Origin: Caldilineaceae bacterium
Lineage (GTDB): Bacteria > Chloroflexota > Anaerolineae > Caldilineales > Caldilineaceae
Reading direction: 5' to 3'
Assembly (NCBI GenBank): GCA_011523365.1
Contig: WTGY01000146.1
Location: 1-64,000 of the forward strand
Length of the DNA stretch: 64,000 nucleotides
Shown: positions 46,354-54,693 of the stretch, in pieces
Position numbering within the stretch: position 1 is the stretch's first letter
Layout of the letters: each line of letters begins with the position of its first letter
Notes under the pieces: generated by a model
Database searches by the model: none
Told to the model about the DNA's origin: nothing
What the model saw: the letters and a program-made list of their open reading frames with translations, nothing else
Program-made: the position numbers and the translations under genes

Positions 46354-46636
46354 CGATAGCCTCACGTTCCACATAGGGGCGCAGTTCCTTCCGCAACGCC
46401 TTTGAAGTTACCAAGTCGACGGGGCGGCCCAGCAAGTCTTCAATGTAAAACTGAACACCGAAATATCGCTTCGATGTCGCAGGTCCGTCGAAATGTACTA
46501 GAATGTCCACGTCGCTATCCTTCTCAGCCCGGTCGCGCGCAGCCGACCCGAAAAGAGCGAGTTCAACGACGCCAAAGCGTTGCGCCAGTGTGGGCTTGTG
46601 TTCCCTGAGCAAATCCAGAATGCTCTCTCTGTTCAT
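46346..46636 (-). CDS. MntA-like minimal nucleotidyltransferase antitoxin
   Basis: 96 residues, normal length. The polymerase-beta-type motif is complete: GSAARDRAEKDSDVDILV, the GSx10DxD form that binds ATP and magnesium, with a third acidic residue in the strand LLGRPVDLVT. Such proteins inactivate HepT by adding AMP to a tyrosine next to its active site. The gene precedes hepT and overlaps it, the standard arrangement. This is a second toxin-antitoxin pair in the window besides higBA. Confidence 0.93.
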   Translation of the reverse strand: MNRESILDLLREHKPTLAQRFGVVELALFGSAARDRAEKDSDVDILVHFDGPATSKRYFGVQFYIEDLLGRPVDLVTSKALRKELRPYVEREAIDV

Positions 46637-46696
46637 GGCCCGTCTCTATTGCCAGTCCAAAGGCAATTAGCTGCTCGTCCTAGTGGTGGAAATCAA

Positions 46697-46728
46697 AAGG
46701 CGATCCGGGACAGATTCCGGATCGCCTT
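46697..46728 (-). terminator. Rho-independent terminator of tmRNA
   Basis: Perfect 12-base arms (AAGGCGATCCGG and CCGGATCGCCTT) enclose eight bases. On the minus strand the stem is followed by TTTTGATTT. It is 39 bases past the tmRNA 3' end. Confidence 0.85.
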
Positions 46729-46767
46729 CCTCATCGCGACGCTCTTCCCTCTTGCGCCCCTCTACAC

Positions 46768-47178
46768 TGGTGGAGATGGCGGGAATCGAACCCGCGTCCG
46801 AAACATCCGCCCTGAAACGTCTACAAGCTTAGTTGACCTATGTCAGTTTTGTCGGCGGGCCTCGGATCAACACGAGGCGCATCGCTGACTAGCCGATTCT
46901 CTTAGGCAACGCTATCGGCGTACCGATGCCGCAGCTCACAGTATATGACAGCAACCGCCCGGCCTGCTGGCCCCACCGGGGCGGGCCGTGGCCCCCTTTA
47001 GAGGGCCGGTGGCTTACTTAGGCCGCTGCAGCCGCAGAAGCGGCCGGGGTGAAACCAAAGTTGAAAGCCATGCCTGTGTTCTTGGCATTTGTATGTGTTT
47101 GCGCCTTTTTTACGTAGTCGACGCTCTACGGCTTGCAGTCTCAGGCCTGACAATGCCCCGTCGAAGCCGTTCATCCCC
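46768..47178 (-). ncRNA. ssrA: Transfer-messenger RNA
   Basis: 411 nt. The 5' end GGGGATGAACGGCTTCGACG pairs with the 3' acceptor CATCTCC (seven pairs, one G-U), followed by an encoded ACCA. The T-arm is GCGGGTTCGATTCCCGC. The reading frame ending in TAA after ...PAASAAAAA is the likely tag, which starts near AQTHTNAKNTG at a GCG/GCA overlap on the minus strand around 47108, giving about 28 residues. The other nearby frame (from GCA, starting ANTYKCQ) lacks an Ala-rich end. A strong promoter and a terminator flank the gene. Confidence 0.95.
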
Positions 47179-47187
47179 ATCCATCCT

Positions 47188-47216
47188 ATTATACCCAATT
47201 CCACTGCTATAGTCAA
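47188..47216 (-). promoter_or_regulatory. Sigma-70 promoter of tmRNA
   Basis: TTGACT (47211-47216) and a perfect TATAAT (47188-47193) with 17-base spacing. The tmRNA 5' end at 47178 lies 10 bases after the -10 box. This position fits a direct start without long processing. Confidence 0.85.
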
Positions 47217-47372
47217 GATTTTAGCTGGTCAGCTGGTCATGGATGCATCCCAAAATGGGGGTGAACAGTTGCATACCTCTGGCAGAAACCAAGCCACGTT
47301 CAGTTCCCATTCCAGTTTCCGCCAGAAAAAGCGCCGTCTCTGACTACTGACTACTGCAGTTGCCGCAGTTCT

Positions 47373-47574
47373 GGGCGGTCGGGCCTATTCGGCCCTCCCT
47401 TGTGCGGGGGCTCCGCCCCCGCAACGCCCCCGGCCAACAACATGCCTCATCGACCGGGTGTCGACATTGGTGACGGGTGCCCAAGCGAAAGTGTCCAGCC
47501 AGACCGCCTCCCGCCAGTCCCATCAGAGCCCCGCACGTGCCGGCCTTGTGCCTGCACTCGCAGCCTCCAGAAGA
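47373..47574 (+). repeat. Dispersed hairpin repeat, copy C (core plus long tail)
   Basis: The core 47373-47431 matches copy B almost exactly, including the GGGCC-TATTC-GGCCC hairpin and the GC-rich hairpin. The tail to about 47574 also matches B. Its end touches the stop codon of the GNAT gene (47576). The preceding TGACTACTGACTACTGCAG is shared with the region before copy D. Confidence 0.8.
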
Positions 47575-47575
47575 T

Positions 47576-48085
47576 TCAACGACTGGCCGCCGGCGGCAGC
47601 GCCATCAAGAAGTAAACCGAGTCGTTCTCCAGGCTGGGTTGAATGCCAAATCCCATGGAAATCTTCAGATGGTAATTGGCATCATTTTCGTATGCACTGC
47701 GTGAGCGGACCTGGCAGCATCCCAGATCCTGTGCACGACGAATCGCCTTCAGTTGCAGAAGGCGTCCTATACCCTGATTGCGCTCCTCCGGTAGCACGCC
47801 GAACGCGATGATCTTCGCTTCGTACAGGACCTCATTTCGAAAGACTATCGGCGGTCTCCCTTCGTCCTCTCCCAGTCGCTGTACGACAAAACGCAGAAAT
47901 CCTACTGGCCGGTCCTCTACGAGCGCGGCGAATACGTGACTGGAACGGAAATGTCCAGCCTGTACCTCAATGTAAGACTGCTGTTCCAATTGCTCAACAA
48001 CTGGCCAAAGCCGCGCCCACAACTGACTTTCCTCAGTAACTTCCACAACTGTCACTTCCACTTCCCTTCCTGCATCCCTACCCAT
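47576..48085 (-). CDS. GNAT family N-acetyltransferase
   Basis: 169 residues. The acetyl-CoA-binding motif A is AFGVLPEERNQGIGRLLQLKAIRRAQDLGCCQV, with the Q/RxxGxG/A loop as RNQGIGR. The C-terminal NDANYHLKISMGFGI is the usual motif B region. It acetylates a small molecule or protein amine; the substrate is not evident. It lies 22 bp downstream of the MFS transporter gene, so the pair may be co-transcribed. Its 3' end abuts repeat copy C. Confidence 0.82.
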   Translation of the reverse strand: MGRDAGREVEVTVVEVTEESQLWARLWPVVEQLEQQSYIEVQAGHFRSSHVFAALVEDRPVGFLRFVVQRLGEDEGRPPIVFRNEVLYEAKIIAFGVLPEERNQGIGRLLQLKAIRRAQDLGCCQVRSRSAYENDANYHLKISMGFGIQPSLENDSVYFLMALPPAASR

Positions 48086-48107
48086 CGACTCTCCTCATAT
48101 GAGATTC

Positions 48108-49349
48108 TCAGTCTCCGATTTCCTCGTCACTTGGCGACCGGTCTCTTCTCGCCAGCGCCAGCAACCACTGCGCCGGCAACAGAACCGCTGAAGAGACAGT
48201 CAGCGCCACCGGAATGCGCGCCGCCGTCCCGATCCAGCCCAGAACCGGCCCGCCGGCCGCTTGCCCTATAGAGTTCGCCTGTCCCCAAAGTGAAATGACC
48301 GTCGCCCGCTGCGCACTGCGCGTATTGCGCACGACCCAGGCGTTCTCCAGCGGCTCAATTGTGCTGCGGCACAGGTTGATTCCCCACAAGGCTACTATCG
48401 CTGCCCCGAAACTGCGCGTCCAGGCCAGGAAGAGCAGACTGGCCGGCAACAGCCCATAGAGCAGCGTCAGCCAGTTGATGGAACGCGACTGTTCCTCGGC
48501 TGCCCGTCCCCGCCTCGCCAGCTCGTTGGCCGCGATCCCGGTCAATGTTGCTCCAGCTCCGATGACACCGAACCAGAAAATCGAGTCCTCCAGGCCGAAA
48601 AAGGAGGGAAAGTCAAAGCTGTCCAGCAAATGCGGAGTCCACAGACGGTCATAACCCTCGCTGTATAGCCCGGTCACCAGGCTGAGACCAACGACAATGC
48701 GCAGCGCCGGATGGCTTCGCACCGCGCGCCACCCTGCGCGGGCAGTGTTCGCCACCTGCTTCCACGTCTCCCTCTCTTCCGGCGGCGTGGGCCGAAATCC
48801 ACTTTCAGGCATGATCAGTGCCATGGAAGCGGCCAGAGCGAGGTACAGCACTCCGCCGGCCAGGATCGGCAGTTGCAGCCAGCGGCTTGCCAGCCACACG
48901 CTGAACCCGATACCAACAAAACCCGCTATCAGTTCGACCTGCGCCGAACGCAAATAAACCGGAGCGGCCGCTTCGACGCCGATCTCATCCGCCAGCCAAG
49001 CCTGCAACGCACCGCTGAGAAAAGTATAGCCGATTCCCCACAGCACCTGCGCGCCAAGCACCGCCCAAAACATCGGGATCGACCCCTCCAGCAGAAATCC
49101 GCAGCCCACCAGCGCCAGCCCGATAATCACCGACAGCCGCCGCGAATAGACGTCGGCCACCGCACCGGTAGGCACTTCGAACAACAGGACCGTCACCTCC
49201 AGCACAGTGCCCACCAGCACCATCTGCAGAGGATTCAGGCCCACCGTCTCCACCTGGTAAATCAGGTTGATCGTGAATACCAGCGCATTAAAGAGCGCTC
49301 GACCGCCGCCGATGAAAAGGTAAATGCGGGTCGGATTCTGCTTCAGCAA
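48108..49349 (-). CDS. Major facilitator superfamily transporter
   Basis: 413 residues with twelve predicted helices. The loop after helix 2, ALVFTINLIYQVETVGLNPLQMVLVGTVLEVTVLLFEVPTGAVADVYSRRLSVIIG, contains the MFS motif A pattern GxVADxxSRR. It resembles drug-efflux-like or DHA-type permeases. The start is a TTG at 49349, the first possible start after an in-frame TGA; there is no good ribosome site, so translation may be weak. The gene begins 154 bases downstream of the SRP RNA, and could be read from the same tRNA/SRP promoter. Confidence 0.82.
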   Translation of the reverse strand: MLKQNPTRIYLFIGGGRALFNALVFTINLIYQVETVGLNPLQMVLVGTVLEVTVLLFEVPTGAVADVYSRRLSVIIGLALVGCGFLLEGSIPMFWAVLGAQVLWGIGYTFLSGALQAWLADEIGVEAAAPVYLRSAQVELIAGFVGIGFSVWLASRWLQLPILAGGVLYLALAASMALIMPESGFRPTPPEERETWKQVANTARAGWRAVRSHPALRIVVGLSLVTGLYSEGYDRLWTPHLLDSFDFPSFFGLEDSIFWFGVIGAGATLTGIAANELARRGRAAEEQSRSINWLTLLYGLLPASLLFLAWTRSFGAAIVALWGINLCRSTIEPLENAWVVRNTRSAQRATVISLWGQANSIGQAAGGPVLGWIGTAARIPVALTVSSAVLLPAQWLLALARRDRSPSDEEIGD

Positions 49350-49503
49350 GGGGATTCAAGTCCGTGTGCCCGCGGCGTCCTGCCCGGGAAGCAAGGTGAG
49401 CGCCCGGTCTGCTGGGCTGGCGGCGGTCCGCCGGCTTCTAAAGGTAAAGTGGCGGTATGGGGCCAGAAGAAGTCGCGTGTTCGCACCGCTTCGCCAGATG
49501 CCA

Positions 49504-49595
49504 GGCGCCCCTGTGGCACCCAGAGCGAATCGCTTACCGCTGCTGCCTTCCGGCCCTGACGGAGTTCACGGTGCCCTGCCGCACAGGACCCAGCG
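49504..49595 (-). ncRNA. ffs: Signal recognition particle RNA, small bacterial type
   Basis: On the minus strand the conserved domain IV sequence GTGAACTCCGTCAGGGCCGGAAGGCAGCAGCGGTAAGC is present, with the GGAAGGCAGCAG loop and internal loop that bind Ffh. The flanking stems CCTGT(G)..GGCA and TGCC..ACAGG pair, which sets the ends within a few bases. It lies 28 bases after tRNA-Ser. Confidence 0.88.
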
Positions 49596-49621
49596 ACTGA
49601 CGAAGCGATGCAAACACGCGA

Positions 49622-49710
<89 letters not shown>

Positions 49711-49770
49711 GAACTGAGAGGGTCGGCCTTCCCTGCAAACTGGCGCCGACTCTCTTCAAAAAGCCGAATC

Positions 49771-49799
49771 AGTATAGCCAAACGACATAGGACAGGCAA
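49771..49799 (-). promoter_or_regulatory. Predicted promoter of tRNA-Ser and SRP RNA
   Basis: TTGCCT (49794-49799) and TATACT (49771-49776) with 17-base spacing. It lies about 60 bases upstream of the tRNA, which implies a short 5' leader removed by RNase P. Confidence 0.6.
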
Positions 49800-49886
49800 A
49801 TCTGGGGCATTGACGATGTGATGCCAAACCCCCGCCGCAACACGCAATGCCGCCGAATTCGCTTCCCCGCGAAACGACAAATGTCC

Positions 49887-50951
49887 CTACTGCCTCCCGG
49901 CCAGCCAGCGCGCCGCGTCCTTGGCAAAATAGGTCAGTATCATGTCCGCTCCGGCTCTCTTTATGCTTGTCAGGCTCTCCAGAGCGCACTTTTCCAGTTC
50001 GAGCCAGCCATTGGCCGCGGCCGCGTGCAGCATCGCATACTCCCCGCTCACCTGATACGCGGCCGTCGGCAGGTTGAACTCCTCCCGCACCGCCGCCAGA
50101 ACATCCAGATAGGGCAGCGCCGGTTTGACCATGATCATGTCTGCCCCCTCGGCTACGTCGAGCGCTACTTCCTTCAGTGCCTCGCGACGGTTGGCCGGGT
50201 CCATCTGATACTGGCTGCGGTCGCCGAACGACGGCGGGCTCTCAGCTGCCTCGCGGAAAGGACCATAGAAGCTGCTGGCGTATTTGGCTGCGTAACTCAA
50301 TATCGGCACATGCTCAAGCCCGGCCACGTCCAGCGCACCGCGGATCGACCCCACCATACCGTCCAGCATCGCCGACGGCGCAATGATGTCTGCACCGGCT
50401 TCGGCATGCACTACCGACGCCCGTCCCATCAACTCCAACGTCGGTTCGTTGAGCAGATAGCCCTCCGGCAGCGCACTGTCGTAGGCGTCCACCGTCGGAA
50501 AATTGACTATCCCGCAGTGCCCGTGATCCGTATATTCACAGAAACACATGTCGGAAATAACGATCAGTTCCGGCGCGGCCTCCTTGAGTGCCCGGATCGC
50601 CTCCGGCACTACCCCGTGGGGATTGAAGTTGTCGCTGCCGCACCAGTCCTTTTCCTCCGGTATGCCAAACAGGAGCACTGCCGGAATGCCGAGCTCCAGG
50701 ACCGAATCGGCCTCCCTGGCCAATTCGTCCACCGAGAGCTGGAACTGCCCTGGCATTGAAGATATTGGGCGGCGTTCGCCCCGTCCGTGGCGCACGAACA
50801 GCGGATAGATGAAGTCGGCCGGCGAGAGCGCTGTCTCTCGCACCATTCGCCGCAGCGCCGGGCTGATCCGCATCCGCCGCGGGCGCAGAGCCCGCTCCGC
50901 AGCAGTCGCATGACCGTTGATGGTGGTCTGCACTGGCTGTAAGGTATTCAT
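49887..50951 (-). CDS. hemB: Porphobilinogen synthase (delta-aminolevulinic acid dehydratase)
   Basis: About 354 residues from the ATG at 50951; eleven upstream codons are open but less likely. The sequence contains [31 protein letters not shown], the zinc-type cysteine cluster [30 protein letters not shown], and the Schiff-base lysines in [18 protein letters not shown] and [14 protein letters not shown]. It joins two 5-aminolevulinate molecules into porphobilinogen. It is the last gene of a heme operon read hemC, hemD, methyltransferase, hemB. Confidence 0.96.
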   Translation of the reverse strand: MNTLQPVQTTINGHATAAERALRPRRMRISPALRRMVRETALSPADFIYPLFVRHGRGERRPISSMPGQFQLSVDELAREADSVLELGIPAVLLFGIPEEKDWCGSDNFNPHGVVPEAIRALKEAAPELIVISDMCFCEYTDHGHCGIVNFPTVDAYDSALPEGYLLNEPTLELMGRASVVHAEAGADIIAPSAMLDGMVGSIRGALDVAGLEHVPILSYAAKYASSFYGPFREAAESPPSFGDRSQYQMDPANRREALKEVALDVAEGADMIMVKPALPYLDVLAAVREEFNLPTAAYQVSGEYAMLHAAAANGWLELEKCALESLTSIKRAGADMILTYFAKDAARWLAGRQ

Positions 50952-51017
50952 AGTTTCTGTGCCATGTTTCCTACTGAATGGCAAGCAAACGATATCGCAT
51001 CCACCGCCTGCCCCGCA

Positions 51018-51788
51018 TCACGTGAGTTGACCCCAATATAGATTCGTCTCGTAAGGGAATGCAAGCACGCCGTCCTCCTGGTGCCGGTCGAATAGCGCAC
51101 GCAGGGCTTGGACGAACCACTTGTGTCGCCGGTCAGATGGCAGCGGCGAATACGAAGATGAGAGGGCCCGCCCTCGCAGCTGGTCCCAAGTATAAGACTG
51201 AAGATTGGGAAAGCGGGCTTGCGACAGCGTTGCACTGTTGTCACGAAAACTGTCTATTGTTTCCGGCCGCCTGTTCTTTTCCGCTACCTTCTGGTAATCC
51301 TGATCCAGTTCTTCCAAAATCAACTCGTACTCCCGCGTCACAATGGATTGGGCGGCAGGTCGGGAATTCCAGACAAGAACAATCCAGCCGGCAGGCCGCA
51401 ATATCCGTTTGAACTCCTCCCGCGCACGCGCCGGCTCGAACCAATGGAACGCCTGTCCCGCGGTCACCAGATCGAACGATTCTCCGGGCAGACCGCTGCT
51501 TTCCGCAGTCCCGTCTACGCTGCGAAAGTTTCGCCGGTCGCGCAGATATCGGTCTCCCGCCTCGCGCATGGCCGCATTCGGCTCCACCCCGGTCACGTCG
51601 CAACCAAGTTCGACGAATGGCTCAGCCAGAAATCCTGTTCCGGAGCCGACATCGGCCACCCGCCAGTCGCTTGCAAGACCGATCTCTCTCTGCAGAAATG
51701 TGATGATCGCCTGGGGATAGCCCGGCCGGTACCTGAGATAATTCTCGGCGCGACCGCTGAAGCGGACGCTGGAATCCGGCGTCGTCAT
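51018..51788 (-). CDS. Class I SAM-dependent methyltransferase
   Basis: 256 residues. Motif I is VADVGSGTGFLAEPFVELGCDVTGVEPNAAM, and the middle motif is ESFDLVTAGQAFHWFEPARAREEFKRIL, typical of UbiE/YcgJ-like small-molecule methyltransferases. Its start overlaps the hemD stop by four bases, so translation is coupled. Methyltransferases of this type are not standard tetrapyrrole enzymes, so the operon membership may be a convenience or an unrecognised link. The substrate is unknown. Confidence 0.88.
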   Translation of the reverse strand: MTTPDSSVRFSGRAENYLRYRPGYPQAIITFLQREIGLASDWRVADVGSGTGFLAEPFVELGCDVTGVEPNAAMREAGDRYLRDRRNFRSVDGTAESSGLPGESFDLVTAGQAFHWFEPARAREEFKRILRPAGWIVLVWNSRPAAQSIVTREYELILEELDQDYQKVAEKNRRPETIDSFRDNSATLSQARFPNLQSYTWDQLRGRALSSSYSPLPSDRRHKWFVQALRALFDRHQEDGVLAFPYETNLYWGQLT

Positions 51789-52582
51789 CGGCGGCTGGCA
51801 AAATAGGACTTCAGGCTCTGCACCAGCCCCTCGACCGTACGACTCTCGGCCACCACCTGCACCGGCAACTCATGCCGCCGCGCCGCCTCCGCCGTCATCG
51901 GGCCGATGCAGGCAACGGTCACGTCACAGAGCATGCCGGCGTCACCACTCTCGGACTTGAGCCGGCTTACAAAATTGTGGACTGTGGAGGCGCTCGTAAA
52001 CAGGACGACATCCACGTCTCCCTGCCAGAAATGGTGCGGCAGATCATCACCGCCATGGCCAACAACCGTCTGGTAGGCAGCCACGGCCCGTACCTCGGCG
52101 CCGGCCCGTTGCAGAGCCTTTACCAGCACTGGACGCGCAATTGCCGACTGCGGCAGAAATACACGGCTTCCTTTCCCCACATGCAGGCTGGCAGCCAGCG
52201 ATTCCGCCACATATTCATCCGGCAACAGGTCTACGACGAGATTCAACTCCTGTGCAATTGCCGTCGCCGTAGCCGAGCCGACGGCCGCCACCTTTGTTTT
52301 GGATTGGGTTATGCTTTCAAGCCCTATGCCCAGATCTCGTAACCGGTCGGCCAATATGTATACGGTGTTGGTGCTGGTCACAATAAGCCAGTCGAACTGG
52401 CCGCGGGCCAGCTCAGTGAGCGCTGCATCGAATTCGGCATAATCTGCGCAAGGCTCGATTTCGACCGTCGGATAGTGCAACACTTGGGCGCCCTCTGCTT
52501 CCAGCAATCGAGTCAGATCCGGCGCCTGGCGTATGGCGCGCGTGTTGGCGATTCGAAGGCCCGTTAGATTCTGCGTAGTCAT
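51785..52582 (-). CDS. hemD: Uroporphyrinogen-III synthase
   Basis: 265 residues, normal length. It starts MTTQNLTGLRIANTRAIRQAPDLTRLLEAEGAQVLHYPTVEIEP and continues FDWLIVTSTNTVYILADRL, VAAVGSATATAIA and VVLFTSASTVHNFVSRL, typical of the two-domain HemD fold. Sequence conservation in this family is low, but neighbours hemC and hemB support the call. It closes and inverts the fourth pyrrole ring of hydroxymethylbilane. Confidence 0.93.
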   Translation of the reverse strand: MTTQNLTGLRIANTRAIRQAPDLTRLLEAEGAQVLHYPTVEIEPCADYAEFDAALTELARGQFDWLIVTSTNTVYILADRLRDLGIGLESITQSKTKVAAVGSATATAIAQELNLVVDLLPDEYVAESLAASLHVGKGSRVFLPQSAIARPVLVKALQRAGAEVRAVAAYQTVVGHGGDDLPHHFWQGDVDVVLFTSASTVHNFVSRLKSESGDAGMLCDVTVACIGPMTAEAARRHELPVQVVAESRTVEGLVQSLKSYFASRR

Positions 52583-52626
52583 CTGACGTGTTCTTTCTCT
52601 TCTGGGTGGAAACGGCTATCTGCCGA

Positions 52627-53658
52627 CTATCGCTGCCGGTTTTGGACCGGTATTACATCGAGCTCAGCGATCTGCTCATTTATCTCCTTCGCTCCTCGGC
52701 CTAGTACATCTTGCGCAAGGTCCCGGCCCAGCTGCTCCGCCCCGCCAAGCAAGCCGCTCATTCGGGCATCGACCTGGCGGCTGCCGTCCGGCGCACTGAC
52801 CCGGCCCCAAAGTCGCAGAATTCTCCCCGACTTATCTTCTGCCGAGCTGCCTACATCCTCGCCAGCTCCGTTGCAGACTCCCAGCGCGCCAACCGAAGCG
52901 CGACAGCCTCCTCCAAGTTCGGCAAGGAAGGCCCGCTCAGCCGTCACCGCCGCGCGTGCCTCCCTGTCATCAATGCCCCCAAAAAAGGCCAGCCATTCAG
53001 CCTCCGGCCTGCACTGCACTGCCAGCGCCCCCTGACCCGGGGCCGGCAACATCGTCCCGAATGGCAGTGTAGCCGAAATGCGATCCGCCAGGCCCAACCG
53101 CTTCAGCCCGGCAACCGCAAGAACTACGGCGTCATACTCGCCGGCCGGATCGAGCGCTTTGCGAACACGCGTATCCACATTGCCGCGAATATCCACAATC
53201 CGCAGGTCCGGGCGCCTCGCCAGCAACTGGGCCGCACGTCGCCGGCTGCCCGTACCGACCACACCCCCTTCGCGAAGCACCGAGAGACCGTCTTCAAGCT
53301 TCTCTTTTGCCTCACATGCGTCCCGTACAACCAGCGCATCTGCTACATCGCCCCTGGCCGGAATCGCGCCCAGGACCAACCCTTCAGGATCAACAACAGG
53401 CAGGTCCTTCAAACTGTGGACGGCTCCGTCAATTCTGCCTTGCCGCAGCCTCTCTTCCAGTTCCAGCGTGAACAGCCCTTTCCCGCCAATGCTGGGCAGA
53501 GATCGGTCCTTAAACTTGTCTCCCCTGGTCTGGATGATGACCGTTTCGACTGACAAACCAGGATACAGCGCGCGCATTCGCGTAGCCACATGCTCTGTCT
53601 GCCAGAGGGCCAGCGCCGAACTTCGGCTTCCTAGACGGATATGGCGAGGGTTGGACAT
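52627..53658 (-). CDS. hemC: Porphobilinogen deaminase (hydroxymethylbilane synthase)
   Basis: 343 residues. It begins with HIRLGSRSSALALWQTEHVATRMRALYPGLSVETVIIQTRGD, and contains FTLELEERLRQGRIDGAVHSLKDLPV, GTGSRRRAAQLLARRPDLRIVDIRGNVDTRV and the cofactor cysteine in LGGGCRASVGAL. This is a complete active-site set. It polymerises four porphobilinogens. A promoter at 53791-53819 probably drives hemC and the downstream heme genes. It is slightly longer than average because of an extension of about 25 residues after the cysteine loop. Confidence 0.96.
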   Translation of the reverse strand: MSNPRHIRLGSRSSALALWQTEHVATRMRALYPGLSVETVIIQTRGDKFKDRSLPSIGGKGLFTLELEERLRQGRIDGAVHSLKDLPVVDPEGLVLGAIPARGDVADALVVRDACEAKEKLEDGLSVLREGGVVGTGSRRRAAQLLARRPDLRIVDIRGNVDTRVRKALDPAGEYDAVVLAVAGLKRLGLADRISATLPFGTMLPAPGQGALAVQCRPEAEWLAFFGGIDDREARAAVTAERAFLAELGGGCRASVGALGVCNGAGEDVGSSAEDKSGRILRLWGRVSAPDGSRQVDARMSGLLGGAEQLGRDLAQDVLGRGAKEINEQIAELDVIPVQNRQR

Positions 53659-53790
53659 TCCTGGTCGGTATCGGTCGGCTTGCCGCCAACACCTGCTTCG
53701 GTCGCGGCACGTTTAGTCGGCTCAGCCCAAACGCGAAGAAATCTGCTGGCTGGGCAAATCCCAAAAACTCTCTATTTCAGAGATGGGGTA

Positions 53791-53819
53791 AGGATAGCAG
53801 TAGCCCATTCACTGGTCAA
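53791..53819 (-). promoter_or_regulatory. Predicted promoter of the heme operon
   Basis: TTGACC (53814-53819) and TATCCT (53791-53796) with 17-base spacing. It lies about 135 bases upstream of the hemC start. Confidence 0.5.
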
Positions 53820-54258
53820 ATGTAGCCGTCCTGAGGCCGAATCCCGAACTGTCTGACCGCACCAACCCGCCCCCCAGACCAGAGAACCAGGATCCACCGC
53901 GCCAGCACAGTTCGTCTGCCGGCAAAACTGTCAATCGACGATTCCTTCCACTCAGTCAATCTGCTCCCCCTGGCGAAGCGGCCGCAGGGCTCTCTCACTC
54001 CCCTCTCCTCGTTCCTCCTCGCACCGGCGAGTATGCGCCGCCAAAGGCAGGCAATATTTGGACCTGAAAGGTATTCCGGGCGCTGCCAACGCCGGAAGGC
54101 CCCCCAGAAACGCTGAGATCACTACCAATTCTGGTGACTACTCAGCCAGAGTCAGTTAGCCACGCCAGACGAGGCGAGCCAAGTTATCTCTCCTCTCACA
54201 CCTATCACCCATGAACTACTGCTTCCACTGACTACTGATCACTGACTACTGCAGTTTT

Positions 54259-54317
54259 GGGCGGTCGGCCGCAAGCGGCCTCCCTTGTGCGGGGGCTCCG
54301 CCCCCGCAACGCCCCCG
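54259..54317 (+). repeat. Dispersed hairpin repeat, copy D (core only)
   Basis: The core is the same as in B and C except that the first hairpin is GGCCGC-AA-GCGGCC rather than GGGCC-TATTC-GGCCC; it equals copy A. The sequence before it (CTGACTACTGATCACTGACTACTGCAG style) resembles that before copy C, but the long tail of B and C is absent. Confidence 0.8.
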
Positions 54318-54693
54318 GTCCTACTCGCGCCGCAGCGGGTGCGCGGCAATTCGACGTTGGCCGCCCGCGGCGGCCGGTGCTCCCCCCTTCCCGCGTCGTG
54401 GCGGGTTCCAAATGTGACCCAGCGCAGGCAAGGCGGGCGAAGTAATGCCCAATCTGGCCTGACGTACGGGGCTATGGCCTCAAGAGCCCGCCAAAGAAAT
54501 CATGACGGTGCGTTCCGTTATTCCGGACCCAGGCAGAAGGCAAACAGTGCGTACACAAAGAAAGTTCAGCAGTTACCGATTCTGTACAATCCTGCGATAG
54601 AATTTGACGTAGGTAATTGCGGCATCGTCTATTGCCGCATCCGGGACATTCAAGTAAAATGGGGCAGTTTATTCTGAACTCGGTTGGGAACCT

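Larger units (their letters stand above)
53659..54693. other. Intergenic region between divergent hem and pyr operons
   Basis: Holds the hemC promoter and repeat copy D, annotated separately. Near 54608-54650 there is a TTGACG box and a short stem (TGCGGCA/TGCCGCA) that may belong to the pyrC promoter or leader, but the -10 box is poor. The rest has no recognised gene, tRNA or ORF with family features. Confidence 0.5.

Noticed and set aside
46998-47216. ORF of 72 codons on the minus strand
   Set aside because: It lies inside tmRNA; part of it is the alternative tag frame, not a separate gene.
48711-49559. 282-codon plus-strand ORF opposite MFS transporter and SRP RNA
   Set aside because: It runs antisense through a clear transporter and an RNA gene and has Gln/Arg/His-rich composition without domains.
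54401-54425. GGCGGGTTCCAAATGTGACCC considered as a tRNA T-arm
   Set aside because: The loop does not match and no acceptor or anticodon stems pair around it.
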